The position numbers were made by a program, and so were the translations under genes. Below are positions 1 through 8,570 of a DNA stretch of 64,000 nt, in pieces (within the stretch, counting starts at the first letter, position 1; every line of letters starts with the position of its first letter). The notes under the pieces are model-generated. The model ran no database searches. It was not told the DNA's origin and was given only the letters and a program-made list of their open reading frames with translations. Source of the stretch: JAAYFT01 sp036562765 (GTDB lineage: Bacteria > Bacillota > Clostridia > Tissierellales > Tissierellaceae); contig DATCJO010000173.1 of the NCBI GenBank assembly GCA_036562765.1, forward strand, positions 6,691-70,690, read 5' to 3'.

Positions 1-640
1 TAATCTCTACAGTGTTAAGGAGTTTCTCTTTTTCATAATCATAAACCCCTGCTATTTGCTTACCTGATAAATCATAGATATCTCCAAAGCTGTTTACAGC
101 AACTATTGCTGATACAATTAATTCCCCAACCTTTACTGTGGCAGAACCAAGTCCTGATTTCATTGCATTTTGGGGGCCTAATATTTTGCCAACAGTTGCC
201 CCAAGGCCGCAGCCAATATTCCCTTGTCTGTTTTCTGCTGAACTTGCATTTAAACAAGCCTCATAACCCATGTTTATATCAGGCCTTATCTTATAATCGC
301 CAATAGTTAAGTCAAATATTACTGCAGATGCTACTATAGGTACCTTAGTTACACCTACATCAAACCCAATTCCCTTTTCCTCTAAATATCTCATTACTCC
401 AGAAGCTGTTTCTAAGCCAAAAGCAGAACCGCCTGATAATACTACTGCATGGACTTTGTCTACCATCTTGTCAGGTTTAAATAAGTCTGTCTCCCTTGTA
501 CCTGGAGCAGAACCCCTCACATCTACACCACCAATAGCACCATTTTCACACAATATTACTGTGCAACCAGTCATTCCTTTTTCTGATTGGGCATGCCCTA
601 CTTTAATGCATTTTACATCTGTTATATAACCTTCGTACAT
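1..640 (-). CDS. P1 family (DmpA/NylC-like) peptidase, partial
   Basis: The first 213 codons of this gene are present; the 3' end lies outside the window. The start ATG at 638-640 has a GGAGGT site just upstream. The protein begins MYEGYITDVKCIKVGHAQ and carries the family motifs GGVDVRGSAPGTRETDLF and LSGGSAFGLETASGVMRYLE, which are typical of the S58/P1 family (DmpA, BapA, NylC). Known members self-cleave before an internal Ser/Thr nucleophile at about residue 250 and hydrolyse N-terminal D-, beta- or omega-amino acid amides and peptides. That nucleophile is beyond the edge, so activity cannot be judged. It is the last gene of the decarboxylase cluster, about 105 bases after mmdB, with a stem-loop in between, so it may or may not be co-transcribed. 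Confidence 0.85.
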   Translation of the reverse strand, partial: MYEGYITDVKCIKVGHAQSEKGMTGCTVILCENGAIGGVDVRGSAPGTRETDLFKPDKMVDKVHAVVLSGGSAFGLETASGVMRYLEEKGIGFDVGVTKVPIVASAVIFDLTIGDYKIRPDINMGYEACLNASSAENRQGNIGCGLGATVGKILGPQNAMKSGLGSATVKVGELIVSAIVAVNSFGDIYDLSGKQIAGVYDYEKEKLLNTVEI

Positions 641-670
641 AATATACCTCCCAAATCAGCTTAACATGTA

Positions 671-715
671 AATAGGATTACAATAGAGTATTTACCCATC
701 TATTGTAATCCTATT
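671..715 (-). other. 17-bp perfect inverted repeat between mmdB and the P1 peptidase gene
   Basis: Arms 671-687 and 699-715 are perfectly complementary (core GGATTACAATAGA) around an 11-base loop. There is no T-run on the minus-strand downstream side, so it is not a textbook terminator. It could act as an RNA processing or stability hairpin, a partial terminator, or an operator. Confidence 0.6.
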
Positions 716-745
716 ACTGACAGTTATATAAATTTACTAATTATT

Positions 746-1927
746 TTAACCTCCAAAGTAATTAAGTAAAAGTCCAGCAGCTATTGCAGAACCAATAACC
801 CCTGCTACATTTGGCCCCATGGCATGCATCAATATAAAGTTGCCTGGATTTTCTTCTTGTGCAACTTTTTGGGATACCCTAGCTGCCATAGGTACTGCAG
901 ATACTCCTGCGGAACCTATTAAAGGATTTATCTTCCCTCCAGAAAGTTTATACATAATCTTTCCAAATATTACTCCTCCTGCTGTACCGCCAGCAAATGC
1001 TATTAATCCTAATGCTATAATACCTAATGTCCTTGGTGTTAAGAAGTTTTCAGCACTTGCAGTAGCACCTACTGTAGTTCCTAGGAATATTGTTATTATA
1101 TTTAATAGTTCATTTTGAGCAGTCTTGGATAATCTATCTGCAACCAAACATTCTCTAAGTAAATTCCCAAACATCAACATACCAACAAGTGATGCAGCTG
1201 ATGGAAGCAACAACGCAACTATTACTGTTACCATAATTGGGAAAATTATTTTTTCCCTCTTTGATACAGGTCTAAGTTGTTCCATAACTACAGACCTTTC
1301 TTCCTTTGTTGTTAAAGCCCTCATAATAGGTGGTTGAATTATTGGTACCAAAGCCATATAAGAATATGCAGCTACTGCAATAGGTCCAAGCAAATGAGGA
1401 GCTAATTTTGAGGTTAGATAAAGTGCAGTAGGACCATCAGCGCCACCTATAATTCCTATACTTGCTGCTTCAGGCCCAGTAAATCCTAATAAAGTTGCAC
1501 CTATAAATGTTATAAATATTCCTAGTTGAGCTGCAGCACCAAGTAAAATGCTCTTTGGATTTGCAATCAATGGTCCAAAATCTGTCATAGCTCCTATTCC
1601 AAGGAAAATTAGTGGAGGATAAATACCCAATTTAACTCCCTGATACAAATAATACAACAATCCGCCATATTCTACTGTAACTGGTACCAACTTACCACTT
1701 GCGTCTTCAACAACTTCAACAACTGGAGGTTTCATAAGCCCTACTTCTGGCAAATTTGCTAGTAACATACCAAATGCTATTGGCACAAGCAAAAGAGGTT
1801 CAAATTCCTTAACTATTGCCAAATATAAAAGTATAAAGGAAACTCCAATCATGGCAGCTTGTTTCAAAGTTAAAGATGCTAGTCCTGTACTTTCCAAAAA
1901 ATGTATTAGTATATTTCCAAAATCCAT
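746..1927 (-). CDS. mmdB: Na+-translocating methylmalonyl-CoA decarboxylase, beta subunit
   Basis: This 393-residue polytopic membrane protein belongs to the OadB/MmdB/GcdB family, the Na+ channel part that decarboxylates carboxybiotin and pumps Na+ out. The conserved helix motif GIIGGADGPTALYL holds the Asp known in OadB to bind Na+ and take part in decarboxylation, and the C-terminal NVAGVIGS motif holds the Asn/Ser residues implicated in Na+ transport. It starts at an ATG with GGAAGGA upstream and follows the biotin-carrier gene by 25 bases. The substrate assignment as methylmalonyl-CoA rests on the operon, which also has the alpha subunit, epimerase and mutase; the beta subunit alone would not separate it from oxaloacetate or glutaconyl-CoA pumps. 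A paralogue lies at 12491-13603. Confidence 0.93.
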   Translation of the reverse strand: MDFGNILIHFLESTGLASLTLKQAAMIGVSFILLYLAIVKEFEPLLLVPIAFGMLLANLPEVGLMKPPVVEVVEDASGKLVPVTVEYGGLLYYLYQGVKLGIYPPLIFLGIGAMTDFGPLIANPKSILLGAAAQLGIFITFIGATLLGFTGPEAASIGIIGGADGPTALYLTSKLAPHLLGPIAVAAYSYMALVPIIQPPIMRALTTKEERSVVMEQLRPVSKREKIIFPIMVTVIVALLLPSAASLVGMLMFGNLLRECLVADRLSKTAQNELLNIITIFLGTTVGATASAENFLTPRTLGIIALGLIAFAGGTAGGVIFGKIMYKLSGGKINPLIGSAGVSAVPMAARVSQKVAQEENPGNFILMHAMGPNVAGVIGSAIAAGLLLNYFGG

Positions 1928-1952
1928 TTATCTTCCTTCCTTTCTCCAGGAA

Positions 1953-2363
1953 TTAACCTAGCACAACTAATTTATCTCCTGTACTTACTGTTGCTCCTTC
2001 TTTAGTATTAACACTTACAACTACTCCATCTCTTGGTGCTAATATTTCATTTTCCATCTTCATTGCTTCAAGTATTAATAATAGCTCTCCTGCTTTAACC
2101 TTATCTCCTGGTTTAACCATTACTTTCAATATATTGCCTGGCATTGGTGCTTCTATTACTTCTTGCCCTTCTGAAACTACTACTTCTTGTTTTTCTATTT
2201 TAGGTTCTTCCTTTGGAGCTGTTTCTTTAACTGGTTGTTGCACTGGTGCTGAAACCTGTGGTTGGCTTGATGCAATAGGCTTTTCTGCACCTTTATCAAC
2301 TCCTAATTCTTCAACTTCCACTTCATAGGAATTCCCATTTACTTTTATAATGAACTTTCTCAT
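1953..2363 (-). CDS. mmdC: Methylmalonyl-CoA decarboxylase biotin carrier subunit
   Basis: A 136-residue biotin carboxyl carrier protein. The C-terminal biotinyl domain contains EAMKMEN, with the biotin-accepting lysine at residue 102, 34 residues from the C-terminus as usual. A flexible linker rich in Ala, Pro, Gln and Glu (residues about 30-65) separates it from a short N-terminal segment. It moves the carboxyl group from the MmdA transferase to the MmdB membrane subunit. AAGGAGG lies upstream of the ATG, and it sits between the OadG-like subunit and mmdB in one operon. Confidence 0.95.
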   Translation of the reverse strand: MRKFIIKVNGNSYEVEVEELGVDKGAEKPIASSQPQVSAPVQQPVKETAPKEEPKIEKQEVVVSEGQEVIEAPMPGNILKVMVKPGDKVKAGELLLILEAMKMENEILAPRDGVVVSVNTKEGATVSTGDKLVVLG

Positions 2364-2380
2364 TGTTATGCCTCCTTAAG

Positions 2381-2761
2381 TTATTTTTGTAATTTGTTAT
2401 TTATAACTTCATGCCTGCCAGTAAGAGCCCATACTGGTGTATTTTGAGGTATTCTTCTTATGCTTCTAATCCTTACTTCTGGAACTGTAACGCCTAAAGT
2501 TGCTGCAATGCTGGCTGCAATAACAGCAATTAATTCTTCATTGTCATGTCCTGTAATTGGTGTTTTGATTACATCATTTGTAGGCTTTATTATTTCTTCT
2601 CTTACATCTCTTTTATTATCATTATTATTATGACTATGAGAATTACTTATTTTCTTTAAAGCAGAAATACAAATAGCTAATATCTCTAAGCCAATAAATG
2701 TTACTGCCATTCCAAATATCATTAACATTAAGGCTTCTCCTAAACCAACTCTTTCAGCCAA
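2381..2761 (-). CDS. mmdD: Decarboxylase small membrane subunit (OadG/MmdD-like)
   Basis: A 126-residue protein of the OadG (sodium pump gamma/delta) type. One N-terminal membrane helix (about residues 8-33, ALMLMIFGMAVTFIGLEIL) is followed by a charged His/Asn-rich linker and a C-terminal segment with EELIAVIAASIAATLG and a final IRRIPQNTPVWALTGRHE stretch, as in MmdD, the assembly and stability subunit. The start is most likely TTG at 2759-2761 with AGAGGTGA upstream. It lies between mmdA and mmdC, 13 bases after mmdA. Confidence 0.88.
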   Translation of the reverse strand: MAERVGLGEALMLMIFGMAVTFIGLEILAICISALKKISNSHSHNNNDNKRDVREEIIKPTNDVIKTPITGHDNEELIAVIAASIAATLGVTVPEVRIRSIRRIPQNTPVWALTGRHEVINNKLQK

Positions 2762-2774
2762 TTATTTCACCTCT

Positions 2775-4319
2775 TTACACTGGCATATTACCATGCTTTT
2801 TAGCAGGCCTGTTTTCTCTTTTAGAAGCTAACATGTCAAAAGCATATATTAACCTTGGCCTTGTAGTGCTAGGAACCAATATATCATCTATAAAACCTCT
2901 TTGTGCTGCAATATATGGATTGGCTATTGTATTTCTATATTCCATAATCTTTTCATTTCTTGTTTCAATAGGATTATCTGAGTTTTCTATTTCTTTCTTG
3001 AATATTATATTTGCTGCCCCTTCTGGTCCCATTACCGCAATTTCTGCATTAGGCCAAGCAAATACTTGGTCAGCACCTAAATCCTTTGAGCACATTGCTA
3101 GATATGCCCCACCATAGGCTTTCCTTATGATTAATGTAACCTTTGGTACTGTTGCTTCACTATATGCATAAAGCATCTTTGCACCATGTCTAATAATCCC
3201 GCCATATTCTTGCTCTGTTCCTGGCAAGAAACCTGGAACATCTACTAAGTTCAACAATGGAATATTAAAGGCATCACATGTCCTTATAAATCTAGCAGCT
3301 TTATCTGAAGCATTGATATCAAGGCATCCAGCTAACACTTTAGGTTGATTAGCTATTACTCCTACTGCTTTCCCGTTTAATCTGATGAAACCTGTAATAA
3401 TGTTTGTTGCATAGTATTCTTGTACTTCAAAGAAGTATCCGTTATCTGCAATAAGCCTAATAATTTCCTTCATGTCATAAGGCTTATTTGGATTATCTGG
3501 AACAATTTCATTTAACCTTTCTTCTATTCTATTTATATCATCATTCGACTCAAATAAAGGCGCTTCCTCCAAGTTGTTGGAAGGCAAGAATGATAATAAT
3601 TCCTTAATTTTTGCAATACAATCTTCTTCAGTTTTGCTCATAAAATGAGCTACTCCAGATACTCTATTATGAGTCATAGCACCGCCTAGTTCTTCTTGGG
3701 ATACTTCCTCACCTGTTACGGATTTAATTACTTGTGGTCCAGTAATAAACATCCTGCTGGTATTTTCTACCATGAAGATAAAGTCAGTTAATGCTGGAGA
3801 ATATACAGCACCGCCAGCACATGGTCCCATGATTACAGAGATTTGAGGTATGACACCTGAGGCAATGGTGTTTCTGTAGAAGATTTTTCCATAGCCTGAT
3901 AAAGCATCTACACCTTCTTGAATTCTAGCACCACCTGAATCATTGAACCCAACAATTGGAGCACCCATTTTTAAAGCCATTTCTTGAACTTTGCATATTT
4001 TTGCTGCATGCATTTCTCCAAGGGAACCACCTAATACTGTAAAATCTTGTGCGTAGGCAAACACTAACCTTCCATTAACTGTACCATAACCAGTTACAAC
4101 GCCATCTGCTGGAGCTTTTACCTTTTCCATTCCAAAGTTAGTACATCTGTGTTCAACAAACTTATCTAATTCCACAAAGCTCCCTTCATCAAACAATAAA
4201 TTAAGCCTTTCTCTTGCAGTAAGCTTCCCTGATTCATGTTGCTTTGCTATTTTTTCTTCTCCTCCGCCGAGTTCGATTTTCTTCCCAGCATCTAGGAGTT
4301 GTTGAATTTTTTCGTTCAT
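2775..4319 (-). CDS. mmdA: Methylmalonyl-CoA decarboxylase alpha subunit (carboxyltransferase)
   Basis: A 514-residue acyl-CoA carboxyltransferase, the usual length of MmdA and PccB. It transfers the carboxyl group of (S)-methylmalonyl-CoA to biotin on MmdC. Visible crotonase-fold oxyanion motifs are NDSGGARIQEGVDALSGYG in the N-terminal half and IIRKAYGGAYLAMCSK in the C-terminal half, plus the GPCAGGAVYSPAL segment. The ATG has GGAGGGAAAAT upstream. No biotin carboxylase gene is nearby, which favours a decarboxylating pump over an ATP-dependent carboxylase. Confidence 0.95.
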   Translation of the reverse strand: MNEKIQQLLDAGKKIELGGGEEKIAKQHESGKLTARERLNLLFDEGSFVELDKFVEHRCTNFGMEKVKAPADGVVTGYGTVNGRLVFAYAQDFTVLGGSLGEMHAAKICKVQEMALKMGAPIVGFNDSGGARIQEGVDALSGYGKIFYRNTIASGVIPQISVIMGPCAGGAVYSPALTDFIFMVENTSRMFITGPQVIKSVTGEEVSQEELGGAMTHNRVSGVAHFMSKTEEDCIAKIKELLSFLPSNNLEEAPLFESNDDINRIEERLNEIVPDNPNKPYDMKEIIRLIADNGYFFEVQEYYATNIITGFIRLNGKAVGVIANQPKVLAGCLDINASDKAARFIRTCDAFNIPLLNLVDVPGFLPGTEQEYGGIIRHGAKMLYAYSEATVPKVTLIIRKAYGGAYLAMCSKDLGADQVFAWPNAEIAVMGPEGAANIIFKKEIENSDNPIETRNEKIMEYRNTIANPYIAAQRGFIDDILVPSTTRPRLIYAFDMLASKRENRPAKKHGNMPV

Positions 4320-4343
4320 ATTTTCCCTCCTTGACTATATCAA

Positions 4344-4745
4344 CTAATGTCTTTCACAGAGCTCTATAAGCACTCCGAAAGTTGACTTTGGATGTAAAAA
4401 TGCAATTTTAGCTCCACCAGCTCCATATCTTGGTTTTTCATCTATAAGCTTAATTCCCTTTGCTTTTAATTCTTCTATGGCCTTTTCTATATTTTCTACT
4501 CTGTATGCTATATGTTGTATGCCTTCCCCCCTTTTTTCAATGAATTTAGCTATTGGCCCATCTTCTGTTGTGGATTCCAATAATTCCACTTCTGTATCTC
4601 CAATTGGTAAAAAAGCAACTTTTACCTTTTGCTCTTCTACCACTTCTGTACCTACGCTTTTAATCCCTAAGACTTCTTCATAAAACTTCAAGGTTTCATC
4701 AAGGTTCTTAACAGCAATGCCAATATGGTCTATCTTGGTTACCAT
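4344..4745 (-). CDS. mce: Methylmalonyl-CoA epimerase
   Basis: A 133-residue vicinal-oxygen-chelate (glyoxalase-fold) protein. It interconverts (R)- and (S)-methylmalonyl-CoA, linking the mutase to the decarboxylase. The metal-site pattern is visible: KIDHIGIAVKNL at the N-terminus, EGIQHIAYRVE in the middle and VLIELCE at the end, giving the His, His and Glu ligands. Its length fits the family. It lies between meaB and mmdA; the 117 bases separating it from meaB are filled by a dispersed repeat. Confidence 0.94.
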   Translation of the reverse strand: MVTKIDHIGIAVKNLDETLKFYEEVLGIKSVGTEVVEEQKVKVAFLPIGDTEVELLESTTEDGPIAKFIEKRGEGIQHIAYRVENIEKAIEELKAKGIKLIDEKPRYGAGGAKIAFLHPKSTFGVLIELCERH

Positions 4746-4764
4746 TATTCACACTCCTTTCCTC

Positions 4765-4882
4765 AATTCACGATTCACAGTGCACAATTAATTTTAGTGA
4801 ATAGCGAAGAACTAATAATTAATAGCTGTGGTTAGCAGCGAATAAATTCGCTGCTTCATAAACTATTCACTATTCACTATTA
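4765..4882. repeat. Fold-back intergenic repeat overlapping the meaB stop
   Basis: An AT-rich repeat unit. TAGTGAATAG at 4795-4804 is complementary to two overlapping copies of CTATTCACTA (4863-4872 and 4870-4879), and an inner hairpin has arms 4835-4842 and 4847-4854 (GCAGCGAA). The 16-base core AACTAATAATTAATAG at 4810-4825 recurs exactly at 40805-40820. The meaB stop codon and its last five or so codons lie inside it. It is probably a non-coding dispersed repeat. Confidence 0.6.
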
Positions 4883-5816
4883 GTTTTAAAATCTCGTCTT
4901 TTGCAGTATAGGGGTCAATCTTTCTCAAAGCCACATCCCTTGCTAAAGTGTTTATTAAATCCTCTTTTACAGCCTTATCCAATATTAAGCTCATTAAATC
5001 TTCTTCTACCATTTTTAACAGTTCAGTCCTATTGTTTCTAATCCTTCTCTCTTCAAGCTTATTAGTTTCCTCTAAATACTTTCTGTGCTCTAATATCTTT
5101 TCTAGAAGTACATCTATATCCTTATTTTGCGCTGCAGAAACTTTAACTACTGGAGGTCTAAATTCCATCTTGTCATTTAAATCCAAATTCATTTCTATTT
5201 CAAGCTTTGTCTTATCTGCCCCATCTAAATCGGATTTGTTTATGGCAAATACATCTGCTATTTCCATTATTCCAGCTTTTATTGCTTGAATATCATCGCC
5301 TAAATTTGGAACCATAACCATAAGAACCGTATCTGCAGTCTTTACAATATCCACTTCCGATTGACCTACTCCAACTGTTTCTATAAAAATATAATCGCAT
5401 CCAAAAATATCCAATACCTTTACAGCTCCCCAGGTAGATTTTGATATTCCACCTAGAGAGCCACGGGTCCCCATACTTCTAATAAAAACATTATCATCAA
5501 GGGATAAATCGCTCATCCTGATTCTATCCCCTAGAATTGCCCCACCACTAAAGGGGCTTGTAGGATCTATTGCTATAATCCCTATTTTTTTATCCCTTTT
5601 TCTAAGTTCTTTTACCAATTTATCTGTTAAAGTTGATTTTCCAGCGCCGGGAGGTCCTGTAACTCCAATTACATAGGCGTTTCCAGTATTTTTATACAGC
5701 CTCTTTAATATTTCAATTGCTTCCCTATCATTTGACTCTAACATTGTAATAAGTCGAGCACAAGCCCTTTTATCGCCATTTAATAATCTTTCTTCAATAT
5801 TCAAACAAGGCACCAC
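4863..5816 (-). CDS. meaB: Methylmalonyl-CoA mutase-associated GTPase MeaB
   Basis: A 317-residue G3E-family P-loop GTPase (MeaB/ArgK). It guards the B12 mutase, gating AdoCbl loading and release of damaged cofactor. The Walker A is GVTGPPGAGKSTLTDKL, the switch/Walker B region reads IETVGVGQSEVDI, and NKSD gives guanine specificity. The GTG start at 5814-5816 lies one base past the stop of the mutase B12 subunit, so translation is probably coupled; the next codon is also GTG and could serve. The C-terminal residues LIVNSE are encoded by the repeat at 4765-4882, so the native C-terminus may have been replaced. Confidence 0.94.
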   Translation of the reverse strand: MVPCLNIEERLLNGDKRACARLITMLESNDREAIEILKRLYKNTGNAYVIGVTGPPGAGKSTLTDKLVKELRKRDKKIGIIAIDPTSPFSGGAILGDRIRMSDLSLDDNVFIRSMGTRGSLGGISKSTWGAVKVLDIFGCDYIFIETVGVGQSEVDIVKTADTVLMVMVPNLGDDIQAIKAGIMEIADVFAINKSDLDGADKTKLEIEMNLDLNDKMEFRPPVVKVSAAQNKDIDVLLEKILEHRKYLEETNKLEERRIRNNRTELLKMVEEDLMSLILDKAVKEDLINTLARDVALRKIDPYTAKDEILKLIVNSE

Positions 5817-5817
5817 C

Positions 5818-6219
5818 CTAAATATTTCTCTTTAAGTTGTTTTTAATGTATTCTATTACATCCTTTGTAGATGTTCCTGGAGTAAATATCGCATCAATTC
5901 CTGATTCCAATAGGAATGGGATGTCATCTTCAGGAATAACTCCTCCACCAATAATAAGTACATCATTGACGCCCTTTTCCCTTAATAGATTTACTACCTT
6001 AGGGAATAAATGATTATGGGCACCTGACAATATGCTCATGGCAACTACATCAACATCTTCTTGAATAGCTGCAGCAACTATTTGTTCTGGTGTTTGCCTA
6101 AGTCCAGTATATATAACTTCCATACCAGCATCCCTTAAAGCCCTTGCAATTACCTTAGCACCTCTATCATGCCCGTCGAGACCTGGTTTAGCTACCAACA
6201 CTCTAATAGGTCTATTCAT
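5818..6219 (-). CDS. mcmA2: Methylmalonyl-CoA mutase, B12-binding subunit
   Basis: A 133-residue cobalamin-binding domain protein. The base-off/His-on B12 motif appears as GLDGHDRGAKVIARALRDAG with SILSGAH and GGGVIPEDD further on. Together with the catalytic subunit upstream it interconverts succinyl-CoA and (R)-methylmalonyl-CoA. I chose the ATG at 6217-6219 because AGGAGGT sits at good distance before it; a TTG 21 bases upstream would need to begin inside that site. The mutase is split into two polypeptides, as in many Clostridia, archaea and other anaerobes, and not fused. Confidence 0.94.
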   Translation of the reverse strand: MNRPIRVLVAKPGLDGHDRGAKVIARALRDAGMEVIYTGLRQTPEQIVAAAIQEDVDVVAMSILSGAHNHLFPKVVNLLREKGVNDVLIIGGGVIPEDDIPFLLESGIDAIFTPGTSTKDVIEYIKNNLKRNI

Positions 6220-6279
6220 AGTTTTACCTCCTATATCCAATAAAAATTCATCTCACTAATCTCAAGCAAGTTTTCTGTA

Positions 6280-7959
6280 TTACAATATAACTGATTGTTG
6301 ATATTCTCCAAATACTTCCCTTAGAACATCACAAATTTCTCCTAAAGTTGCATAAGCCTTTACTGCATCTAAAATATATGGCATTAAATTTTCATCGGTT
6401 TCTGCCTTTTCCTTCAAAACTTTCAATGTCCTTTGTACTTCGTCGTTATTCCTTTCTTTTCTCAATTGAGCTAGTTTTTCTTTTTGGCTGAACTCAACTG
6501 TCCTATCTACTTTCAAAATCTCCTTCTTTTCTTCCTCTTCGACTTGGAATTTATTTACGCCTACAACTATCCTGTCTAATGATTCAACTTCCATTTGATA
6601 TTTATATGCTGCATCTTGGATTTCTCTTTGAATATATCCTTTTTCTATAGCCTTAGTTGCGCCACCTAATTCATCTATCTTTTGGATGTACTTAAGTGCT
6701 TCTTCTTCAATCTTATTAGTCAAGCTTTCAACATAATATGAACCTGCCAATGGGTCTATAGTATCAGCTACGCCAGATTCATAAGCCAATATTTGTTGAG
6801 TTCTCAAAGCAATCCTTACAGATTCTTCTGTAGGTAGTGCCAATGCTTCGTCCCTTGAATTTGTATGCAATGATTGAGTTCCGCCTAAAACAGCTGCCAA
6901 GGCTTGAATTGTAACCCTTATAATATTGTTGTCAGGTTGTTGAGCAGTCAATGTTGAACCAGCAGTTTGGGTATGGAATTTCAATTGCATTGATTTTGGA
7001 TCCTTAGCTTTAAATCTTTCTTTCATTATCTTAGCCCACAATCTCCTTGCAGCCCTAAACTTAGCTACTTCTTCAAACAAGTTGTTGTGAGCATTAAAGA
7101 AGAAGGATAATCTTGGTGCAAATTCATCAATATCAAGGCCAGCCTTAATAGCTGCTTCTACATAAGCAATACCATTCGCCAAGGTAAATGCCACTTCTTG
7201 AACTGCTGTACATCCTGCTTCCCTAATATGGTATCCACTGATACTTATTGTATTCCAATGTGGCACTTCTTTAGAGCAGTATTCAAAAATATTTGTTATC
7301 AATCTCATGGAAGGTTGAGGTGGGAATATATAGGTACCTCTTGCGATATATTCTTTTAGTATGTCATTTTGGATGGTACCTCTCAACTTATCTTTAGATA
7401 CTCCTTGCTTTTCAGCAACAGCAATATACATGGCCAATAAAATAGCAGCGGGTGCATTTATAGTCATAGATGTGCTTACCTTGTCTAATGGGATGCCATC
7501 AAATAGTACTTCCATATCCTTTAGGGAGTCAATAGCTACTCCAACTTTACCTACTTCACCTTCTGCTAAAGGATGGTCTGAATCATATCCTATTTGAGTA
7601 GGCAAGTCAAAAGCAACGCTTAGTCCTGTTTGACCTTGTTCTAGAAGATATTTATACCTCTTATTAGACTCTTCAGCAGTACCAAATCCAGCATATTGCC
7701 TCATTGTCCATAGTTTTCCCCTATACATAGTGGGTTGTACTCCCCGGGTGTATGGATATTCGCCGGGATAGCCTAAATCACTTTCATAATCTAAATCCTT
7801 AATATCTTCAGGCGTGTATAACCTTTTTACCTCTAAATTAGAGTTTGTTACGAACTTTTCTTTTCTTTCTGGAAACTTAGAAATAACCTTTGAAACTGTT
7901 TCTTTTTCCCATCTGTCAGTGGCAGCTTTTATTTCCTCTATTTTCTTATCATCAAACAT
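6280..7959 (-). CDS. mcmA1: Methylmalonyl-CoA mutase, catalytic large subunit
   Basis: A 559-residue TIM-barrel subunit of AdoCbl-dependent methylmalonyl-CoA mutase, the normal length when the B12 domain is separate. Characteristic segments are YPYTRGVQPTMYRGKLWTMR near residue 70, GLSVAFDLPTQIGYDSDH, ISGYHIREAGCTAVQE and GGTQSLHTNSRDEALALPTE. It is the first gene of the operon, with TAAGGAGGT before the ATG and a promoter-like sequence at 8015-8044. The order mutase, MeaB, epimerase, decarboxylase suggests conversion of succinyl-CoA to propionyl-CoA. Confidence 0.96.
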   Translation of the reverse strand: MFDDKKIEEIKAATDRWEKETVSKVISKFPERKEKFVTNSNLEVKRLYTPEDIKDLDYESDLGYPGEYPYTRGVQPTMYRGKLWTMRQYAGFGTAEESNKRYKYLLEQGQTGLSVAFDLPTQIGYDSDHPLAEGEVGKVGVAIDSLKDMEVLFDGIPLDKVSTSMTINAPAAILLAMYIAVAEKQGVSKDKLRGTIQNDILKEYIARGTYIFPPQPSMRLITNIFEYCSKEVPHWNTISISGYHIREAGCTAVQEVAFTLANGIAYVEAAIKAGLDIDEFAPRLSFFFNAHNNLFEEVAKFRAARRLWAKIMKERFKAKDPKSMQLKFHTQTAGSTLTAQQPDNNIIRVTIQALAAVLGGTQSLHTNSRDEALALPTEESVRIALRTQQILAYESGVADTIDPLAGSYYVESLTNKIEEEALKYIQKIDELGGATKAIEKGYIQREIQDAAYKYQMEVESLDRIVVGVNKFQVEEEEKKEILKVDRTVEFSQKEKLAQLRKERNNDEVQRTLKVLKEKAETDENLMPYILDAVKAYATLGEICDVLREVFGEYQQSVIL

Positions 7960-8014
7960 CTTTTTACCTCCTTAAATGGCGATTTTGCTTCCCTCAGTAT
8001 CTCTCTTTAAGTCT

Positions 8015-8044
8015 ATTATAGTAATAAAATGATGAATATTGCAA
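8015..8044 (-). promoter_or_regulatory. Likely sigma-A promoter of the methylmalonyl-CoA operon
   Basis: On the minus strand TTGCAA (8039-8044) is followed by 18 bases and TATAAT (8015-8020), about 55 bases before the mutase start. The -10 is perfect and the -35 matches partly. Confidence 0.5.
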
Positions 8045-8064
8045 TATATATTTCAGTTTATTTT

Positions 8065-8090
8065 AAAAATGAATATTATATTTCATTTTT
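8065..8090 (-). terminator. AT-rich hairpin downstream of the DUF3870 gene
   Basis: Arms AAAAATGAA (8065-8073) and TTCATTTTT (8082-8090) follow the stop of the 8155-8511 gene and are U-rich on the minus strand. The stem is weak, so termination is only a plausible role. Confidence 0.4.
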
Positions 8091-8154
8091 GTAAAATATT
8101 AAAACAGGAAAGCAAAAAAAAGAAATTAATATGTATTAAACTACTTCTATGTAC

Positions 8155-8511
8155 TCATTTAGACAAACTCTTATTTGCCTTTTTCCACTGTAAATATCTA
8201 GCATATAGACCTTTTATACATACAATAATTGCTTTTTGAGATGCACCAAAAAACCTTTTTTCTACCTTTTCAATTAATTCATCAACGCCATCTCTGTCTA
8301 TATTATGCCCTATCATTAGATATGCCAGAAATTCTTTGCATAAATCCGATATAAGTGTCACCATGACATCCTCTATAATTCCTGTTTTTGTATTAATCAA
8401 AAATCCTAATCCAACAACCTTGTGAACATAGCTTGCAGATATATCATCAGGAAGTTTTGAATAGTGAACAAAATACACAGTATCTGGCCCAAAATCCCTA
8501 ACCTTTCTCAA
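8155..8511 (-). CDS. DUF3870 domain protein
   Basis: A 118-residue protein that I place in the DUF3870 family of unknown function, from the N-terminal DTVYFVHYSKLPDDISA pattern, the central VGLGFLINTKTGIIED and the GHNIDRDGVDELIEKVEKRF and KAIIVCIKGLYARYLQWK segments. No signal peptide or membrane helix is visible. The start is taken as TTG at 8509-8511 with GGGAGGG upstream. It stands after the kce-type gene, separated by a strong terminator, so it is probably a separate unit. No function should be inferred from the family name. Confidence 0.75.
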   Translation of the reverse strand: MRKVRDFGPDTVYFVHYSKLPDDISASYVHKVVGLGFLINTKTGIIEDVMVTLISDLCKEFLAYLMIGHNIDRDGVDELIEKVEKRFFGASQKAIIVCIKGLYARYLQWKKANKSLSK

Positions 8512-8538
8512 AATGACCCTCCCCTTTTTTCCTTATAT

Positions 8539-8570
8539 AAAAAGGCTGTGCCAAGGTGCACAGCCTTTTT
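8539..8570 (-). terminator. Rho-independent terminator (bidirectional) after the BKACE gene
   Basis: The 13-bp arms 8539-8551 and 8558-8570 (AAAAAGGCTGTGC) flank a 6-base loop and have A/T runs on both sides. The stop codon of the BKACE-family gene lies inside the stem. Confidence 0.85.
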
